From contig CAJUFP010000051.1 in the NCBI GenBank assembly GCA_910585645.1, forward strand, positions 1-31,483: a stretch of DNA of 31,483 bases, in the 5' to 3' direction. This DNA is from an uncultured Hungatella sp. (GTDB taxonomy: Bacteria; Bacillota; Clostridia; Lachnospirales; Lachnospiraceae). Under the pieces are notes generated by a model. It searched no databases. It saw only the letters and a program-made list of their open reading frames with translations, and had not been told where the DNA came from. Positions 14,289 to 23,045 of the stretch are shown here, in pieces. The position numbers and the translations under genes were made by a program. Each line of letters starts with the position of its first letter. Within the stretch, counting starts at the first letter, position 1.

Positions 14289-15899
14289 CTATACATATTT
14301 CCTGAGAGTCGCCCGCACAGCCCCAGGCCCTGCCAGCATCTCGCAGAACATGGACTCCACTTTCTCTGCCACCCCCGCGTCGTACAGATTCACCCCAAAG
14401 ATCACCGGGTTCGATAAAATATCCTTTAGCTGTCCCTTATAAGAATCCGGCTCTCCCGCCTTCACGCCCTTAAGCTGCTCCTGAAGCTGTGACAGCATGG
14501 GATCCGCGCTCACTGCCATCTCCTCTCCCCTGTCATCCACACCCAGCAGATACCGAAGCCATCCTGCCAGCGTCAGAGGAATACAGGTCAGATCCTTTGT
14601 AGCCAGCTTATCACTTGCCATGTAGGACTTGATAGTCTCTCCAAACCGGATCGCCACCTTCTGGCTGGTATCTGTGGCAATCCTCTGAGGTGTATCAGGA
14701 ATAAAGGGATTTGGCAGTCTCTGGTCAACTACCTCATGGATAAAGTCCATAGGGCTGATGATCCCCGGGTCCGTCACCACCGGCATGCCCTCGTCATAAC
14801 CGATATGCTCCACCAGCTTCTTAAGTTCCTCATCCTTCATCTCCGAGGCAATGCTGTCATATCCCAGAACACACCCGTAAACCGCCAGCGCCGTGTGCAG
14901 AGGGTTTAAACAGGTCGTAACCTTCATCCGCTCCGTCATATTCACCGTATCTCTGGTGGTCAGGAACACCCCTGCCTTCTCCAGAGCCGGACGTCCGTTG
15001 GGGAACCGGTCCTCCACCACCAGATACTGAGGGATCTCCGCATTGACAAAGGGAGCGATGTAAGTGTTCCTGCTGGTAATGACAGGAGCCATGTCCTCCA
15101 CCCCTGCGTCTGTAAGCTGCTTCTCAATAACCTCCGCTGGTCTTGGGGTAATCTTGTCAATCATACTCCAGGGGAAGGAAACCTTCTCCTCATCGCTCAT
15201 GTACGCCTCAAACTCTGCCGGAACCAGCCCGTTTTCCTTCCACGCCTTCACAATCGCAAGAACGCTTCCCTTCAGCTTCTCCCCGTTATGGCTGCAGTTG
15301 TCCATGCTGACCAGGGCCACAGGAGCCGCCCCCGCCTGGAACCTGGCAAACATCAGCGCCGCCACAACGCTCATCGCGTGGCGCGCCTTGTCCGGCCCCT
15401 GCTCCATATCCTCGGAAACCACTTTCATCAGATTCCCCTGGATATCTCTGATCGCGTATCCCTTCTCCGTGATGGTAAAGCTTGCCATCTGCAGCGCCGG
15501 GTTCTCAAACACCTTCTTTAATGTCTCCCACTGCTCCTTATCCGAGCTGTCCGCCTTCACACCCTGAGCGATGGACGCGATAACCTCTTTTTCCGTGCTT
15601 CCGTCCGGCCTAAGGCTCACCATCAGCGTCATGCTGTCATGGGGCCAGTAGATCTTGTCAATAATATCATAGTCAAAGGTCTCCGCCGCCACGATCCCGC
15701 TTTTTGCCAGGCCCTGGTTGAGAAGTCTCTGCTGCAGTCCCGCGATAAACCCTCTGAAAATATTCCCGGCTCCAAAGTGTACCCAGACCGGAGCCTCCTT
15801 TGTGGCCTCACACATGGCCTTCCAGTCATACTCCGGAAGAGCCGCCCCGGCTTTCTTCCACGCCTCTTTATCCTTCAATCCCTCATAACTTAACTTCAT
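14289..15899 (-). CDS. uxuB: Fructuronate reductase (mannitol dehydrogenase family)
   Basis: The 536-residue long-chain mannitol dehydrogenase-family enzyme should reduce D-fructuronate to D-mannonate with NADH in the glucuronate pathway. The Rossmann start WVHFGAGNIFRGF lies near residues 39-51. The substrate/catalytic cluster has Asp200 in SMDNCSHNG, with Lys326, Asn332 and His335 in MKVTTCLNPLHTALA. The ATG at 15899 is preferred over the in-frame GTG at 15908, because the GGTGGG that would bind the ribosome overlaps that GTG. It lies directly after uxuA, whose product consumes mannonate, which favours fructuronate over tagaturonate (UxaB) or mannitol. The isomerase UxaC is not in the window. 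Confidence 0.88.
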   Translation of the reverse strand: MKLSYEGLKDKEAWKKAGAALPEYDWKAMCEATKEAPVWVHFGAGNIFRGFIAGLQQRLLNQGLAKSGIVAAETFDYDIIDKIYWPHDSMTLMVSLRPDGSTEKEVIASIAQGVKADSSDKEQWETLKKVFENPALQMASFTITEKGYAIRDIQGNLMKVVSEDMEQGPDKARHAMSVVAALMFARFQAGAAPVALVSMDNCSHNGEKLKGSVLAIVKAWKENGLVPAEFEAYMSDEEKVSFPWSMIDKITPRPAEVIEKQLTDAGVEDMAPVITSRNTYIAPFVNAEIPQYLVVEDRFPNGRPALEKAGVFLTTRDTVNMTERMKVTTCLNPLHTALAVYGCVLGYDSIASEMKDEELKKLVEHIGYDEGMPVVTDPGIISPMDFIHEVVDQRLPNPFIPDTPQRIATDTSQKVAIRFGETIKSYMASDKLATKDLTCIPLTLAGWLRYLLGVDDRGEEMAVSADPMLSQLQEQLKGVKAGEPDSYKGQLKDILSNPVIFGVNLYDAGVAEKVESMFCEMLAGPGAVRATLRKYV

Positions 15900-16003
15900 G
15901 CATCCCACCGCTCTTTCTATTCTGATTTCCGCTTAACACAGCCAATCATCCAATGATCGGCCAGAATGATCTGTTCCTCTGTCTGTTTCGGCTTGTCACG
16001 CTT

Positions 16004-17080
16004 TTATGACATCTTCTCAATGGCTTCCCAAAGCCCGTTAAGGTACGTGGCCCCCAGAGCTCTGTCGTACAATCCGTACCCGGGACGGCCAACCTCATCC
16101 CAGATCATCCTTCCATGGTCCGGGCGGACATAGATATCATGAGGACATGTATCATACACTGCCTTCACGATCTCAAACATATCCAGATCCCCCTGCCGTG
16201 ACAGATGGGGAGCTTCCCTGAATCTGCGGTATCCCAGATACTTTACATTGCGGATATGGAGACAGGCAATGCGGTCCATCTCCCCAAAATGGCGGATAAT
16301 CGCCGGGATGTCATTGTCCGGATTAGACCCCAAAGACCCGGTACAAAGGCACAGCGCGTTGGCCGGCGAGTCGTGGAGCGCCACAATCTTATCAAAATCC
16401 TCCTGGCTGTGGGAAATCCTGGGCAGTCCGAAAATAGGCCACGCCGGGTCGTCGGGATGCACTGCCATCTTAATCCCCACTTCCTCGCAAACCGGAATAA
16501 TGGCATCCAGAAAATACTTATAATTATCCCGCAGCATGTCCGGCGTAATGCTCTCATACTGCTTCAATGTCTTCTCAAGCTCTGCCAGACGCTCCGGCTC
16601 CCATCCCGGAAGGGTAAACCCGTTACTGTCCTCAGCCGTCTTTCTCACGATCTCAATGGGAGTCATGCTTCCCAGCTCCGCCTCATCATAGTACAGGCTG
16701 TTGGAGCCGTCCTCCTCAATCACCCGGGCCAGATCCGTGCGGAGCCAGTCCAGCACAGGCATAAAATTGTACACGATCACCTTGATCCCGTACTTGGCCA
16801 GGTTGCGGATCGTGGTGATGTAGTTGGCAATGTACTCATCGCGGGTGGGAAGTCCCATCTTAATGTCCTCATGGACATTCACGCTCTCAATGACCTCGCA
16901 CTCCAGGCCTGCCTCGTGGACTTCGTTCACATACTTTTCGATCTCCTCCTCTGTCCACACCTCGCCTGCCGCCTTGTAATCAAGAACCCCCATAAGACCG
17001 CTCATGCCGGGAATCTGCCTGATCTGCTTCAATGTGATGGAATCACTGTCGGACCCATACCAGCGGAATGTCATTTTCAT
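16004..17080 (-). CDS. uxuA: Mannonate dehydratase
   Basis: The 358-residue UxuA-family TIM-barrel enzyme dehydrates D-mannonate to 2-keto-3-deoxygluconate (EC 4.2.1.8). The start MKMTFRWYG is diagnostic. The metal site is recognisable as His208 in AVHPDDP, Cys246 in LCTGSLG, His275 in LHIRNVK and the Asp of RPDHGRMIW near residue 318. Length is normal. AAGGAG lies upstream of the ATG at 17080. It is the first gene of the hexuronate operon. The kinase and aldolase for KDG (KdgK, KdgA) are not in the window. Confidence 0.95.
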   Translation of the reverse strand: MKMTFRWYGSDSDSITLKQIRQIPGMSGLMGVLDYKAAGEVWTEEEIEKYVNEVHEAGLECEVIESVNVHEDIKMGLPTRDEYIANYITTIRNLAKYGIKVIVYNFMPVLDWLRTDLARVIEEDGSNSLYYDEAELGSMTPIEIVRKTAEDSNGFTLPGWEPERLAELEKTLKQYESITPDMLRDNYKYFLDAIIPVCEEVGIKMAVHPDDPAWPIFGLPRISHSQEDFDKIVALHDSPANALCLCTGSLGSNPDNDIPAIIRHFGEMDRIACLHIRNVKYLGYRRFREAPHLSRQGDLDMFEIVKAVYDTCPHDIYVRPDHGRMIWDEVGRPGYGLYDRALGATYLNGLWEAIEKMS

Positions 17081-17133
17081 ATGCTTTTTCTCCTTTTCTG
17101 TCCTGAACTTGGCCAGGTTTCTTTGATGGTCTT

Positions 17134-17186
17134 ATTATACATCAGATCCGGCATCTAGTCAACTAATATATTAGTTGGTCAGATGC
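17134..17186 (-). promoter_or_regulatory. uxuA promoter with large palindromic operator
   Basis: On the minus strand TTGACT (17162-17157), a 17-base spacer and a perfect TATAAT (17139-17134) lie 54 bases before uxuA. A 36-bp imperfect palindrome (17151-17186, centre 17168/17169) covers the -35. It has a perfect 18-bp core CAACTAATATATTAGTTG (17160-17177) and matching outer ends GCATCT/AGATGC, with only three mismatched positions per arm. Its placement fits repression. The GntR/FCD protein of the same operon is the obvious candidate, though a LacI-type KdgR encoded elsewhere is possible. Confidence 0.7.
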
Positions 17187-17385
17187 TTTTTTCTTTTCTA
17201 TAATTGGTGTCCTTGTCCTTAAGCTGTTTCGCTATAATGTAACCTTTTTGCTGGTTTTTATACTTCCTGGCCTGGATAAAACGGAATTTCCATTTTACGC
17301 AAGAAATTGCGTTTAAGAGCCTAATACACCGGCAATCTGGAAAACGCAAAATCCACTGAACAACCACAAACTTCTCACAAAAACC
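17187..17385. other. Intergenic spacer without recognisable gene
   Basis: The spacer between the divergent uxuA and YcxB-like promoters is AT-rich. It contains one small inverted repeat, ACGCAA-GAAA-TTGCGT (17297-17312). I see no credible coding frame in it. Confidence 0.5.
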
Positions 17386-17414
17386 TTGTAGTTTTCCACA
17401 ATTTACGTTACCAT
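17386..17414 (+). promoter_or_regulatory. Possible promoter of the YcxB-like gene
   Basis: TTGTAG (17386-17391), 17 bases and TACCAT (17409-17414) lie about 58 bases before the start codon. Agreement with consensus is moderate. Confidence 0.4.
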
Positions 17415-17471
17415 ATAGAAAGCAAGTACAGCCTTAAAAAACATACCCCCATTCGGAAAGGAGCCAAAATT

Positions 17472-18020
17472 ATGCAGCCCCACGCCATCACCATCGCTTC
17501 GAAAATCGACCCGAAAACCTTCTACCGATTTGCCATATTTGACACCTTAAAACTGCGCAGACGCTGGCTCTCCCCCGCCATCTTCGCAGGCATCTTCCTG
17601 TCCTGTGCCATCATCTGCTTTTTCATGGTCAAGCGAACCGAAGGCGCCGCGGTCCTTGGCACCGTACTGCTGGCAGTAGGCCTGGGGGTTCCCACCGTTT
17701 ACTTCGGCACTTTTTTCCACTCCCTAAAGCTCCAGTCCAAAACCCTGAAGCTAAACAAAGCAGCCGTGGCCTACACCGTCACAATGGATGAAAACGGAGT
17801 TCATGTAACCAGCGACAGATCTGCCAAAGATCATGCGGATTTCACCTGGAAGCAGATCTTCGGCGTCTATGAACAGCCCGGATGCGTCTACCTGTATGTA
17901 TCCCCCCGCCAGGCCTTCCTCCTGCCCCAAACCAGCCTAGAACATATGGGGACGACACCTGAGGAACTGCGCGCCATGTTCACTGCCCACTTGCCGGCAG
18001 AAAAACTTCATTTTACATGA
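17472..18020 (+). CDS. YcxB-like two-helix membrane protein
   Basis: The 182-residue protein has a short N-terminal cytoplasmic stretch, two transmembrane helices (about 34-53 and 59-80) and a C-terminal domain of about 95 residues. That domain is beta-rich with one closing helix and the WKQIFGVYEQPGCVYLYVSPRQAF pattern found in YcxB-like/PH-like proteins. AAAGGAG lies 9 bases before the ATG. It is a single-gene unit between the hexuronate operon promoter and a hairpin at 18029-18063. The function of the family is not established. The soluble domain resembles the C-terminal part of the MerR membrane protein at 10148-11128. Confidence 0.75.
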   Translation: MQPHAITIASKIDPKTFYRFAIFDTLKLRRRWLSPAIFAGIFLSCAIICFFMVKRTEGAAVLGTVLLAVGLGVPTVYFGTFFHSLKLQSKTLKLNKAAVAYTVTMDENGVHVTSDRSAKDHADFTWKQIFGVYEQPGCVYLYVSPRQAFLLPQTSLEHMGTTPEELRAMFTAHLPAEKLHFT

Positions 18021-18028
18021 TCCTTCAA

Positions 18029-18063
18029 ACTTCCGGGAATCTTCTAAAGTAATTCCCGGAAGT
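18029..18063. terminator. Hairpin after the YcxB-like gene
   Basis: ACTTCCGGGAAT (18029-18040) and ATTCCCGGAAGT (18052-18063) form a perfect 12-bp stem with an 11-base loop. There is no strong T run on either strand, so it is a weak terminator or a 3'-end stabiliser. Confidence 0.5.
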
Positions 18064-18100
18064 CCTCCCAATCAACGGCTCACATGCTATCGCTGCTCAC

Positions 18101-18252
18101 TCATCTTCTCTCCAGGAACCTGGCCAGGGCATACTGTTCGCAGCTGGAGGCTGAGTTGGAATAAAAATTCGCCCGCTCCACATACCGGACCATGAGCCTT
18201 TCCGGCAGGATCATGTAGCTGACGCGCACCGACGGCGCCAAATAATGGATCC
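18101..18252 (-). pseudogene. Relic of a MocR/GntR-aminotransferase-type regulator
   Basis: A minus-strand frame without a start encodes about 49 residues with an internal match to MocR-type (GntR plus PLP aminotransferase) regulators: LAPSVRVSYMILPERLM, then YVERANFYS, then EQYALARFLERR and stop. Intact proteins are about 450-480 residues, and this segment normally lies near the C-terminal end of the aminotransferase domain. The frame begins abruptly at the T run of the sialidase-operon terminator, so the rest was deleted. It is non-functional. Recognition is by pattern only. Confidence 0.55.
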
Positions 18253-18284
18253 AAAAAACAGGGCGGGACTTGTCCCCGCCCTGT
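18253..18284 (-). terminator. Terminator of the seven-gene acid-sugar operon
   Basis: ACAGGGCGGG (18258-18267) pairs with CCCGCCCTGT (18275-18284), with a 7-base loop. Six T follow on the minus strand (18258-18253). It lies 38 bases after the stop of the BNR gene. Confidence 0.85.
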
Positions 18285-18321
18285 GATATCCGGTTCGCCT
18301 GCTCACAGATCCATTGCGGAC

Positions 18322-19488
18322 TTATCGTTTACAGGGCATTCCGGCATCGCCCTCCGCCCCAAAGAGAACCTTCTCCCCCCGAATCCAGTTCTCATCCACA
18401 CACACATACTTCATGCAGCTGCGGTTCCCATAGCTGTAAGCCCCATGGATCTTCCCGTCTCTGGACTGCATCATCACCGGGTACTCATACCTGCGGTTGT
18501 TGATATCATTAAACTCGCCTACAAACCCTTCACCCATCTCCACAACGCGCCTGAAAGGCCAGGTCTTCCCGCCGTCATCCGAGATGGCAAACGCCACCGG
18601 ACACCTTTGGTCCGGCCACACCGTCTTGGACCTGTCATCATTAAATCCCACCGGATTGTAGATAACAGCCAGGCTTCCGCTCTGGAGCCTGATGGCGGAG
18701 ATGGAAGAATTATTGTTCCGCAGGCAGGTAGGCTGTGGACTGGTCCACGTATCCCCGTTGTCCTCGCTGCAGGCAATATAGATGTAATCCGCGAACCGGC
18801 TTCTGAACAGAGCCGTCAGTTTCCCGGGCGCCGTCTCGATGAGATTCGCGTGAACCCGCCCGGCGCTGTCCGGGATCTCCACCGGCCGCCAGGTCTTTCC
18901 CTCATCATCCGAGATCTGCACCACCGTAATATCGCTGCCGTTTCGGGACTTGTCCGGAAAACAGATCCAGTTGCCGAACACCCATCTGCCGCTGGACAAA
19001 ATCTGTATTTTCTGGCGGCAGAAAGAGCCGGGCCGGGAAAACATCGTCTCCGTAGGCCCCCAGGTATAGCCCTGGTCCTTAGAGATCTTCCTTCGTATCT
19101 CTGCCGTGTACTGCAGATTAAAATCCGGGCTGTTCTCCTGGGTCCTGGATGTCTGGGCTGTGTACATCAGCCAGATCTCCCCGCCCGGAGCCGCAAACAG
19201 GGATGGGTTCTGCTCCGAGCGGGTGGGGTCGTCCGACACGATCCTTTCCTGCTCCCACACGCTCTCCCCGGCCTTTAACCTGGAAACCGCGATGCTGATA
19301 TCCGCGTTCCCCTCATTGCTGCCCGCAAACCAGCAGGCCAGCAGATCCCCGTTTTCCAGCTCCAAAAGGTCCACGGCGTGTACGCTGTCAAACTGGTTGG
19401 GAAGCAGCGCCTCCACCGTGTCCAGCAGATTGTTGTGACATAACCTGCCATCCGCCTCTAATTTATTTAATTCCACATATTCTCTCAT
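18322..19488 (-). CDS. BNR/Asp-box six-bladed propeller enzyme (sialidase-like, COG4692 type)
   Basis: The 388-residue soluble protein has four clear Asp boxes, S-x-D-x-G-x-T-W, at 136-143, 193-200, 241-248 and 303-310. It therefore has the beta-propeller fold of sialidases (BNR_2 type). The N-terminal (F/Y)RIP motif of classical GH33 sialidases is not visible, and there is no signal peptide, so it acts in the cytosol on an imported substrate. It is the last gene of the operon, after the two permeases. Known propellers of this type include sialidases, rhamnosidases and uronate lyases, so the product name should stay generic. GAGAGGAT precedes the ATG. Confidence 0.8.
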   Translation of the reverse strand: MREYVELNKLEADGRLCHNNLLDTVEALLPNQFDSVHAVDLLELENGDLLACWFAGSNEGNADISIAVSRLKAGESVWEQERIVSDDPTRSEQNPSLFAAPGGEIWLMYTAQTSRTQENSPDFNLQYTAEIRRKISKDQGYTWGPTETMFSRPGSFCRQKIQILSSGRWVFGNWICFPDKSRNGSDITVVQISDDEGKTWRPVEIPDSAGRVHANLIETAPGKLTALFRSRFADYIYIACSEDNGDTWTSPQPTCLRNNNSSISAIRLQSGSLAVIYNPVGFNDDRSKTVWPDQRCPVAFAISDDGGKTWPFRRVVEMGEGFVGEFNDINNRRYEYPVMMQSRDGKIHGAYSYGNRSCMKYVCVDENWIRGEKVLFGAEGDAGMPCKR

Positions 19489-19533
19489 AGCCTATCCTCT
19501 CTTTCAAGCCTGACAGCCTTATGGCGTCTTACC

Positions 19534-20412
19534 TTATCCCTTCACCGCTCCCACCATGATGCCTTTCTTAAAATACTTCTGCACAAAAGGATACACCAGT
19601 ACAATGGGAAGCATGGACACAAAGATCGCCGCTGACTTTAAGTTCTCCTGATTCAGAGTGATCCCGTTGATGATAACGTTCTTAAATGCCGTGCTGGCTC
19701 CCGCGTCCGCGATGACCACATCCTTTAACACCTGCTGGATCACCTTGTACACATCCGATTTCAGGTAGATCTGAGGGATCAGATACTGGTTCCAGATCGA
19801 CACCGCGTAAAATGTTCCGATAGTAGCCATAATGGTCTTTGACAACGGAAAATACAGTTTTGTCAGGATGGTCCAGTCATTGGCCCCGTCCATGAGAGCC
19901 GCCTCGTCCAGCTCCTTGGGAATCCCCTCAATAAATGTCTTGGTAATGATCAAAAACTGCGTGTTGATGGCTCCTGGAATGATCATCACCCACGGATTGT
20001 CAATAAATCCCAGCTTATTAAAGATAATATACTGAGGAATAATACCAGCGTCAAATACCCAGGTGATGATAAACGCTCCCATAAGGAAATACCGCCCCTT
20101 AAGCCTCTCCCTGGACAGGGCGTAGGCTGTCACATAGGTGGTCAGAACCGCTACCACCGTACCTCCGGCTGTGTACAGAAACGAATTGCGAAGCCCGCTC
20201 CACACATGGAACTTTGTGCTGCCCATAATGTACTTAAACGCTTCCAGGTTAAACCCTTTGGGGAAAAAGCTTACTTCCCCTCTCTGAAGGTAAGTCCCGT
20301 TGCTGCAGGCCACAAAGAACACATACAGGAAAGGGTAAATACACACAAACGCCACCAAAAGCAGCACCGCGTTATTTACAATGTCAAACACCTGCACTTT
20401 ATTTCTCTTCAT
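19534..20412 (-). CDS. Carbohydrate ABC transporter permease, LplC-like
   Basis: The 292-residue inner-membrane permease of the CUT1/LplC type has six hydrophobic helices. The EAA loop has EGIPKELDEAALMDGANDW, where the G of the motif interacts with the ATPase. It pairs with the permease encoded just upstream (17-base gap) and with the lipoprotein binding protein. No ATPase is encoded in the operon; such systems usually share a common MsmX-type ATPase. AAGGAG lies upstream of the ATG at 20412. Confidence 0.92.
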   Translation of the reverse strand: MKRNKVQVFDIVNNAVLLLVAFVCIYPFLYVFFVACSNGTYLQRGEVSFFPKGFNLEAFKYIMGSTKFHVWSGLRNSFLYTAGGTVVAVLTTYVTAYALSRERLKGRYFLMGAFIITWVFDAGIIPQYIIFNKLGFIDNPWVMIIPGAINTQFLIITKTFIEGIPKELDEAALMDGANDWTILTKLYFPLSKTIMATIGTFYAVSIWNQYLIPQIYLKSDVYKVIQQVLKDVVIADAGASTAFKNVIINGITLNQENLKSAAIFVSMLPIVLVYPFVQKYFKKGIMVGAVKG

Positions 20413-20429
20413 ATGTCCCCACTCCTTCC

Positions 20430-21404
20430 CTAGAACAGTCTTGTCTCCGCGAACTTGTCCGCAGCCTTATTCACGCAGCTTACCAGAATAAAGGCGATCA
20501 CCGATTTCAGGATATTTACCGCCGTGCCGTAGCTGTAGTCAGGGAATCCCTTGGACTCAAAGGCCATGCGGTACACATAGGTCTGGATCACGTCAGCCGT
20601 GTCGTACACGCTGCTGTTGTACATCAAAAGAATACGGTCCAGATTCACCGTGAAAATATTTCCCACGCTGATGATCAGCATCACGATAATGGATGTGGAG
20701 ATGCAGGGCAGGGTGATCCGCATGATCTTGTCCCACCTATTGGCCCCGTCCACCTCCGCCGCCTCATAAAGAGACGGGTCAATATTCATCATGGCCGCAA
20801 TATAGATCACCGCCGAGTAGCCAAAGGTCTGCCAGATCTCCAGGATCACATACAGCGGCCTGAACCACCCCGGCTTTGCCATGAAATTAACGGGCTCCCC
20901 GCCCAGACTCCGGATCAGGTTGTTGACCATGCCGGAGCTGGGGGAAAGGATGGTGTAGAGGATACTGACCATTACCGCGGCAGATATAAAATAAGGAAGG
21001 AAGCTTAAAGACTGCACTGTTGACCGGACCCATTTCAGCCTGACCTCATTTAAAAACAGGGAAAAGATAATGGGGATCGGGAACACCACCACAATGGTGA
21101 GCACAGCCAGTATGATGGTATTTACCACCACCTTGGGAATGTAGGGGTCCGTAAAAATCCGCTTAAAATTGTCAAACCACACCCACTGGCTGCCAAAAAC
21201 TCCCTGGAACGCGCTGAACTTCTCAAAGGCAATAACCATGCCCCCAACCGGCCCTATCTTAAACAGGATAAGACTGAGAAGTCCGGGAAGCAGCAGCAGA
21301 TATAAAATCCAGTCCTTCTTAATATCCTTGACAAGTCCCTGCAATGTAACCTTCTTTTTCTGCCCGGACGCCAAAGCCGCCCCGGCCTTTTCCTTTCCTG
21401 CCAT
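20430..21404 (-). CDS. Carbohydrate ABC transporter permease, LplB-like
   Basis: The 324-residue permease has a charged N-terminal tail and six membrane helices starting near residue 34. Its EAA loop reads PSLYEAAEVDGANRWDKIMR. It is the partner of the LplC-like permease, in the order binding protein, LplB, LplC typical for CUT1 importers of oligosaccharides and uronides. It follows the binding-protein gene by 23 bases. Confidence 0.92.
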   Translation of the reverse strand: MAGKEKAGAALASGQKKKVTLQGLVKDIKKDWILYLLLLPGLLSLILFKIGPVGGMVIAFEKFSAFQGVFGSQWVWFDNFKRIFTDPYIPKVVVNTIILAVLTIVVVFPIPIIFSLFLNEVRLKWVRSTVQSLSFLPYFISAAVMVSILYTILSPSSGMVNNLIRSLGGEPVNFMAKPGWFRPLYVILEIWQTFGYSAVIYIAAMMNIDPSLYEAAEVDGANRWDKIMRITLPCISTSIIVMLIISVGNIFTVNLDRILLMYNSSVYDTADVIQTYVYRMAFESKGFPDYSYGTAVNILKSVIAFILVSCVNKAADKFAETRLF

Positions 21405-21427
21405 ATACGATACGCCCCTTTCCAGAC

Positions 21428-23014
21428 TTAATTTCCGAATGTAGCCTTGTAGGCTTCCAGCTGGATCTCCTCAATCCTGGAAAGCCCCAGACCGTTCATC
21501 TCCTCCTGGAACGCCTTCCATGTATCCGCGTTAAACTCTTTATTGCCTGTCACAAAGGACACGATACCGGAGATCTCCGCGTCAAACACTGTCGCCACCA
21601 GATTGGACAGCTCCTCTGTCTGCTCAACGGTGTACTTAACATTCACAGCCTCCATCAGATTCTCTTCCGTGTTGATCCTGGCAGCCGCGTCCGCGATAAG
21701 GGGAGCGTTCCAGGCAAAGAACGCCTCATTGTCAATGGGCCTGCACACCGTAAACCGGTCGCCCAGGAAAGACCATCTCTTCTCACCCTCCGGGGTGGCC
21801 TCCTCCTTGGTGTAATCCACGATAAATTTCTTGGAGCCGTCGCTTTGAGTCTCAAAACTTTCCCCTTCCACCCCGTAGTTGGCCACAGTCAGGCCTTCCT
21901 CGGTGTAAAAATAATCAATAAAGGTCAGAATGGTCTTGATCTTGTCCTCGCTGCACTTGGCGTTTACCGCTGTCACACACTCCTCATTGTATTTCACATT
22001 GGTGGTTCCCTTCATCACAGCGCCGCTCTCATCCTGAAACATGCCCAAAACGCCCATCTGGTAATCCGGGTCGGCGTCCGTCCCGCCGTTTGCCATAAAC
22101 CACTGAGGCCTGTTGTAGAAATCGTACTCAAAGGTGGCGTTTCCGTTGATCATGGCAGCCTCCCAGTCTCCCTCTGTCCTGGTGTTGGCGGCAAACTCCG
22201 GATTGATCAGCCCCTCGTCGTACCAGGTCTTCATGGTCTCCACCATGGTGTAAGCCTTCTCATCCATAATATCCAGAGAGCCGTCCTTCTGGTGGTTGAT
22301 GTAGATGCCGTTAGACGCTTCCGGGGAAATGCTGCTGGGGCATCCGAACCACGCCGCGAAACGGATGGGGTTCTCCCTGCCGTCCAGAGGATAATAGTTG
22401 GGGTTGTCCTTGCTGTAAAACGCTTTCAGCGTTCTCATGGCTTCCGTAAAATCATTGACCGTCTTAATGGAATCCGCGTCAACTCCCGCCTTCTCCAGGT
22501 GATCCGCCCGGTAGCCCAGATAGTCGGTGAAAATAGGTGATTCCTTCACCAGCCCGTAGATGGCCCCACTGTCGTCAGTCACAAGAGCCTTGTAGTCCGG
22601 GTTGGCGTCAATATATTTCTGAAGATTGGGCGCGTACTTCTGGATATGGGGCGCCAGATCCGCAAAGGCTCCCTGGGGGCCGTACACGTTGGTCTGGGCC
22701 AGCTTTGTCATCACCGCGTCCGGAAGGGTTCCGGAGATGATCCTCTGGTCAACCTCCGCGTACACATCGTTAAAGTCGTCAGGCCCCTCCACATACTCTA
22801 CATGGATCCCTGTGGCTTCCTCCGCCGCGTCATACCATTTCAGCTCCTTGATCCAGTTTACATAGGTGCTCCTCATAAACATGGTGTAGGTGTTAGCGCC
22901 GCCGGAACCTTCCCCTCCGGCGTTGTCCTGCTGTGCCGCCTTGTTGCCGCAGCCGGAAAGCACGCTTCCCATCATGGCCGCAGTCAGGATCATGGATACC
23001 ATTCTCTTTTTCAT
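21428..23014 (-). CDS. Extracellular solute-binding lipoprotein, LplA-like
   Basis: The 528-residue lipoprotein has a basic n-region, a hydrophobic core and lipobox VLSGC, with lipidation at Cys22. A short Gly/Ser linker and a large family-1 type sugar-binding domain follow. At more than 500 residues it belongs to the long LplA-like group that pairs with LplB/LplC. AAGGAGG lies 7 bases before the ATG. The ligand is unknown. The operon context (acid-sugar kinase, PdxA2, aldolase, BNR enzyme) suggests a sugar acid or an acidic glycoside. Confidence 0.92.
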   Translation of the reverse strand: MKKRMVSMILTAAMMGSVLSGCGNKAAQQDNAGGEGSGGANTYTMFMRSTYVNWIKELKWYDAAEEATGIHVEYVEGPDDFNDVYAEVDQRIISGTLPDAVMTKLAQTNVYGPQGAFADLAPHIQKYAPNLQKYIDANPDYKALVTDDSGAIYGLVKESPIFTDYLGYRADHLEKAGVDADSIKTVNDFTEAMRTLKAFYSKDNPNYYPLDGRENPIRFAAWFGCPSSISPEASNGIYINHQKDGSLDIMDEKAYTMVETMKTWYDEGLINPEFAANTRTEGDWEAAMINGNATFEYDFYNRPQWFMANGGTDADPDYQMGVLGMFQDESGAVMKGTTNVKYNEECVTAVNAKCSEDKIKTILTFIDYFYTEEGLTVANYGVEGESFETQSDGSKKFIVDYTKEEATPEGEKRWSFLGDRFTVCRPIDNEAFFAWNAPLIADAAARINTEENLMEAVNVKYTVEQTEELSNLVATVFDAEISGIVSFVTGNKEFNADTWKAFQEEMNGLGLSRIEEIQLEAYKATFGN

Positions 23015-23045
23015 GTTGCTTCCTCCTTATATATAATATGATTCT

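Noticed and set aside
15919..16003. In-frame open stretch of about 27 codons directly after the uxuA stop, reading like a C-terminal extension
   Set aside because: UxuA already has normal length, and an open run of this size is common by chance, so I treat it as intergenic.
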